This document shows positions 14,472 through 15,950 of a stretch of DNA of 15,950 nt, one piece after another. Position numbers and translations under genes: made by a program. Origin of the DNA: an uncultured Clostridia bacterium (lineage in GTDB: Bacteria; Bacillota; Clostridia; TANB77; CAG-508); NCBI GenBank assembly GCA_934167435.1, contig CAKPKZ010000024.1:1-15950 (forward strand), given 5' to 3'. The notes below the pieces were generated by a model, which was not told where the DNA came from, did no database searches, and saw only the letters and a list, made by a program, of their open reading frames with translations. Every line of letters begins with the position of its first letter. Within the stretch, counting starts at the first letter, position 1.

Positions 14472-15431
14472 ATGGCTTATAATTTAAAAGAAATAATTGC
14501 AAATAAACCCTCTAGATTCACTGAAGGCCACAGAATGTGTGCTGGCTGTGGAGCGCCTGTTGTTGCTAGACATGTATTAAGAGCTTTAAAAGAAGAAGAC
14601 CATGCAGTTATTGCTGGTGCAACTGGGTGTATGGAAGTTTCAACATTTATTTACCCATATACAGCTTGGACAGATTCATTTATTCATACAGCATTCGAAT
14701 GTGCTGGTGCTACATTGTCTGGAGTAGAAGCAGCTTATAAATCTTTAAAAAAACAAGGAAAACTATCTGACAAAAAAAATACTAAATTTATCGCATTTGG
14801 TGGAGATGGTGGAACATATGATATAGGATTGCAATCTCTTTCTGGAGCAATGGAAAGAGGACATGATATGGTTTATGTTTGCTATGATAATGGTGCTTAT
14901 ATGAACACTGGTATTCAGCGTTCTTCTGCTACTCCAAAATTTGCAGACACAACAACTTCTCCTGCCGGAAAGGTTATTCCAGGTAAAATGCAATCAAGAA
15001 AAGACTTAACTCAAATAATGGTAGGACATCATTTACCATATGTTGCACAATCAATTGCAGTTGGAAACATGAAGGATTTATATGAGAAGTCTGAAAAAGC
15101 CATTTATACTGAGGGAGCTTGTTTCTTAAATGTATTTACACCATGTCCTAGAGGTTGGGGATACCCTACAGAAGATTTGATGACAATTAATAAACTTGCA
15201 GTTGATACATGCTATTGGCCATTATATGAAGTTGTTAATGGAAAATATAAAATAACATTTAAACCTGCAAAAAAACTTCCTATTGAAGAATTTTTAAAAC
15301 CTCAAAAAAGATTTAAGCATATGTTTAAACCAGAAAATAAGTGGATGATTGAAGAATTTCAAAAAGAAGTTGATAAAAGATGGCAAGAACTTTTAGATTT
15401 AGAAAGAATTACAAACAAAGAAGAAAATTAA
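14472..15431 (+). CDS. porB: Pyruvate:ferredoxin oxidoreductase, beta subunit
   Basis: The beta subunit binds the TPP diphosphate with Mg2+ and one [4Fe-4S] cluster. The TPP motif runs from GGDGGTYDIGLQSLSGAM (Gly111-Asp112-Gly113) to YDNGAYMNTGIQRS with Asn140. Likely cluster cysteines are Cys23 and Cys26 (MCAGCGAP), Cys53 (TGCMEV) and Cys225 (TPCPRGWG), all present. At 319 residues it has the family length. AAAGGAGG lies 8 bases before the ATG, and the alpha stop is one base upstream. The operon ends here in a hairpin made from the last codons (KEEN-stop). Together the four genes should let the cell gain acetyl-CoA and reduced ferredoxin from pyruvate under anaerobic conditions, or run the reverse reaction. 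Confidence 0.94.
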   Translation: MAYNLKEIIANKPSRFTEGHRMCAGCGAPVVARHVLRALKEEDHAVIAGATGCMEVSTFIYPYTAWTDSFIHTAFECAGATLSGVEAAYKSLKKQGKLSDKKNTKFIAFGGDGGTYDIGLQSLSGAMERGHDMVYVCYDNGAYMNTGIQRSSATPKFADTTTSPAGKVIPGKMQSRKDLTQIMVGHHLPYVAQSIAVGNMKDLYEKSEKAIYTEGACFLNVFTPCPRGWGYPTEDLMTINKLAVDTCYWPLYEVVNGKYKITFKPAKKLPIEEFLKPQKRFKHMFKPENKWMIEEFQKEVDKRWQELLDLERITNKEEN

Positions 15432-15451
15432 CATTTTCTTCTTTTTATTTT
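15417..15451 (+). terminator. Terminator overlapping the end of porB
   Basis: AAAGAAGAAAAT (15417-15428) pairs perfectly with ATTTTCTTCTTT (15433-15444) around the 4-base loop TAAC, which contains the porB stop codon (15429-15431). TTTATTTT follows. Because of the symmetry it may also act on leftward transcripts. Confidence 0.8.
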
Positions 15452-15471
15452 AGAATATTATTACAACTTTA

Positions 15472-15500
15472 TTGCGGTCCGAACAAATACGTGATATAAT
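15472..15500 (+). promoter_or_regulatory. Promoter of the S1-domain gene
   Basis: TATAAT (15495-15500) is preceded by TG one base ahead (extended -10). TTGCGG (15472-15477) lies 17 bases upstream as a weak -35. The ribosome binding site GGAGG and the ATG at 15544 follow. Confidence 0.65.
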
Positions 15501-15508
15501 TATGTTAA

Positions 15509-15521
15509 GCGATTACATCGC
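15509..15521. promoter_or_regulatory. Operator-like palindrome at the transcript start
   Basis: GCGAT-TAC-ATCGC is a perfect 5-bp inverted repeat centred about 15 bases after the -10 box, at the expected first bases of the transcript. It is GC-rich compared with its surroundings. It could be a repressor site or a 5'-end hairpin that stabilises the mRNA. Confidence 0.4.
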
Positions 15522-15543
15522 AAATAAATTTGGAGGATAAAGA

Positions 15544-15950
15544 AATGAAAAAAAACGTTTTGTTTGTGCAACCAGAAAGATGCTATCGGAAATTTGTTGG
15601 AGACACAAATACCTTAAAACCAGGTGATATTGTACCAGCAACAGTACAAGACTATGATTTTTTAAATCAGATTCTCCATTGCAAAGTGGGGAATACAACA
15701 GCTTACATTAGAAACGAAAATATTTCGTATCCAGCACAAAGTGAAAAAACTTACCGCTATCTTATAGGAAAACAAATTATTGCGGAATTGGTAGAAATTT
15801 ACCCAAATGGTTCTTTAGAACTCAACCGAAAAAAGATAATAAAAAGTACTTTTAATTATCTTTCAAATTCTATTGGAACAATTGTAAAAGCAACTGTTGA
15901 AAATTTTGCCTCTTATGGCACTTTCGTTGACATTGGAAATGGTATTACTT
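15544..15950 (+). CDS. S1-domain RNA-binding protein, partial at the window end
   Basis: The gene starts at ATG with TTGGAGGATAAAGAA upstream and is still open at the last base after 135 codons. The visible part has an N-terminal region with a possible S1-like beta strand set (LKPGDIVPATVQDYDFLNQ, residues 24-42), a middle segment (GKQIIAELVEIYPNG), and the start of a clear S1/OB-fold domain (SIGTIVKATVENFASYGTFV, then DIG). S1 domains bind single-stranded RNA. It is not the usual full ribosomal protein S1 as far as visible, and I do not recognise the specific family. Codon use differs from the neighbours: CGG, CGC, CGA, TCG, GCG and GTG appear in a short stretch, which could mean recent acquisition or different expression. 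Confidence 0.75.

Overview
The window looks like part of the chromosome of a low-GC, anaerobic, endospore-forming Firmicute of the Clostridia type, probably an uncultured gut or sediment lineage. The evidence is the very AT-rich sequence, AGGAGG-type ribosome binding sites, sigma-A promoters close to TTGACA-17-TATAAT, a spoIIGA-sigE-sigG sporulation cluster, and a ferredoxin-dependent pyruvate oxidoreductase. No tRNA, rRNA, CRISPR array or insertion sequence is visible.

Positions 1-330 hold no credible gene. They contain two tandem, leftward, near-consensus promoters and a leader that resembles an rRNA operon leader, so a strongly expressed unit (possibly rrn) may begin just left of position 1. 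From about 331 to 11991 every gene is on the minus strand. In transcription order (right to left) these are scpB-proS; murA; divIB, two DUF881 genes and sbp; ftsA-ftsZ; spoIIGA-sigE-sigG; and ylmC. This is the division/cell-wall (dcw) and sporulation neighbourhood known from Bacillus and Clostridium: murA makes peptidoglycan precursor, DivIB, FtsA and FtsZ build the divisome, and SpoIIGA, SigE and SigG then run mother-cell and forespore transcription at the septum. Hairpin terminators lie after proS, murA, sbp, ftsZ and sigG, and promoters can be proposed for scpB, ftsA, spoIIGA and, weakly, murA and ylmC.

The strand switches near 12060 at a pair of back-to-back promoters. Rightward come a 58-residue lysine-rich protein of unknown function, then an operon with its own TTGACA-17-TATACT promoter encoding the gamma, delta, alpha and beta subunits of a four-subunit pyruvate:ferredoxin oxidoreductase, closed by a terminator. 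The window ends inside a gene for an S1-domain RNA-binding protein that has its own promoter, an operator-like palindrome, and somewhat different codon use.

The most unusual observation is in sigE. The conserved helix-turn-helix of region 4.2 is encoded in the +1 frame, and the frame changes exactly at CTT-CGG-C, which has the form of a +1 ribosomal frameshift site (compare CUU-AGG-C of yeast Ty1 and CUU-UGA-C of prfB). Only one other in-frame CGG was found in the window. A sequencing or assembly error, or a real inactivating indel, is an equally serious explanation. A second pattern is that several terminators contain the stop codon of the gene they end, so the last codons form one arm of the hairpin.
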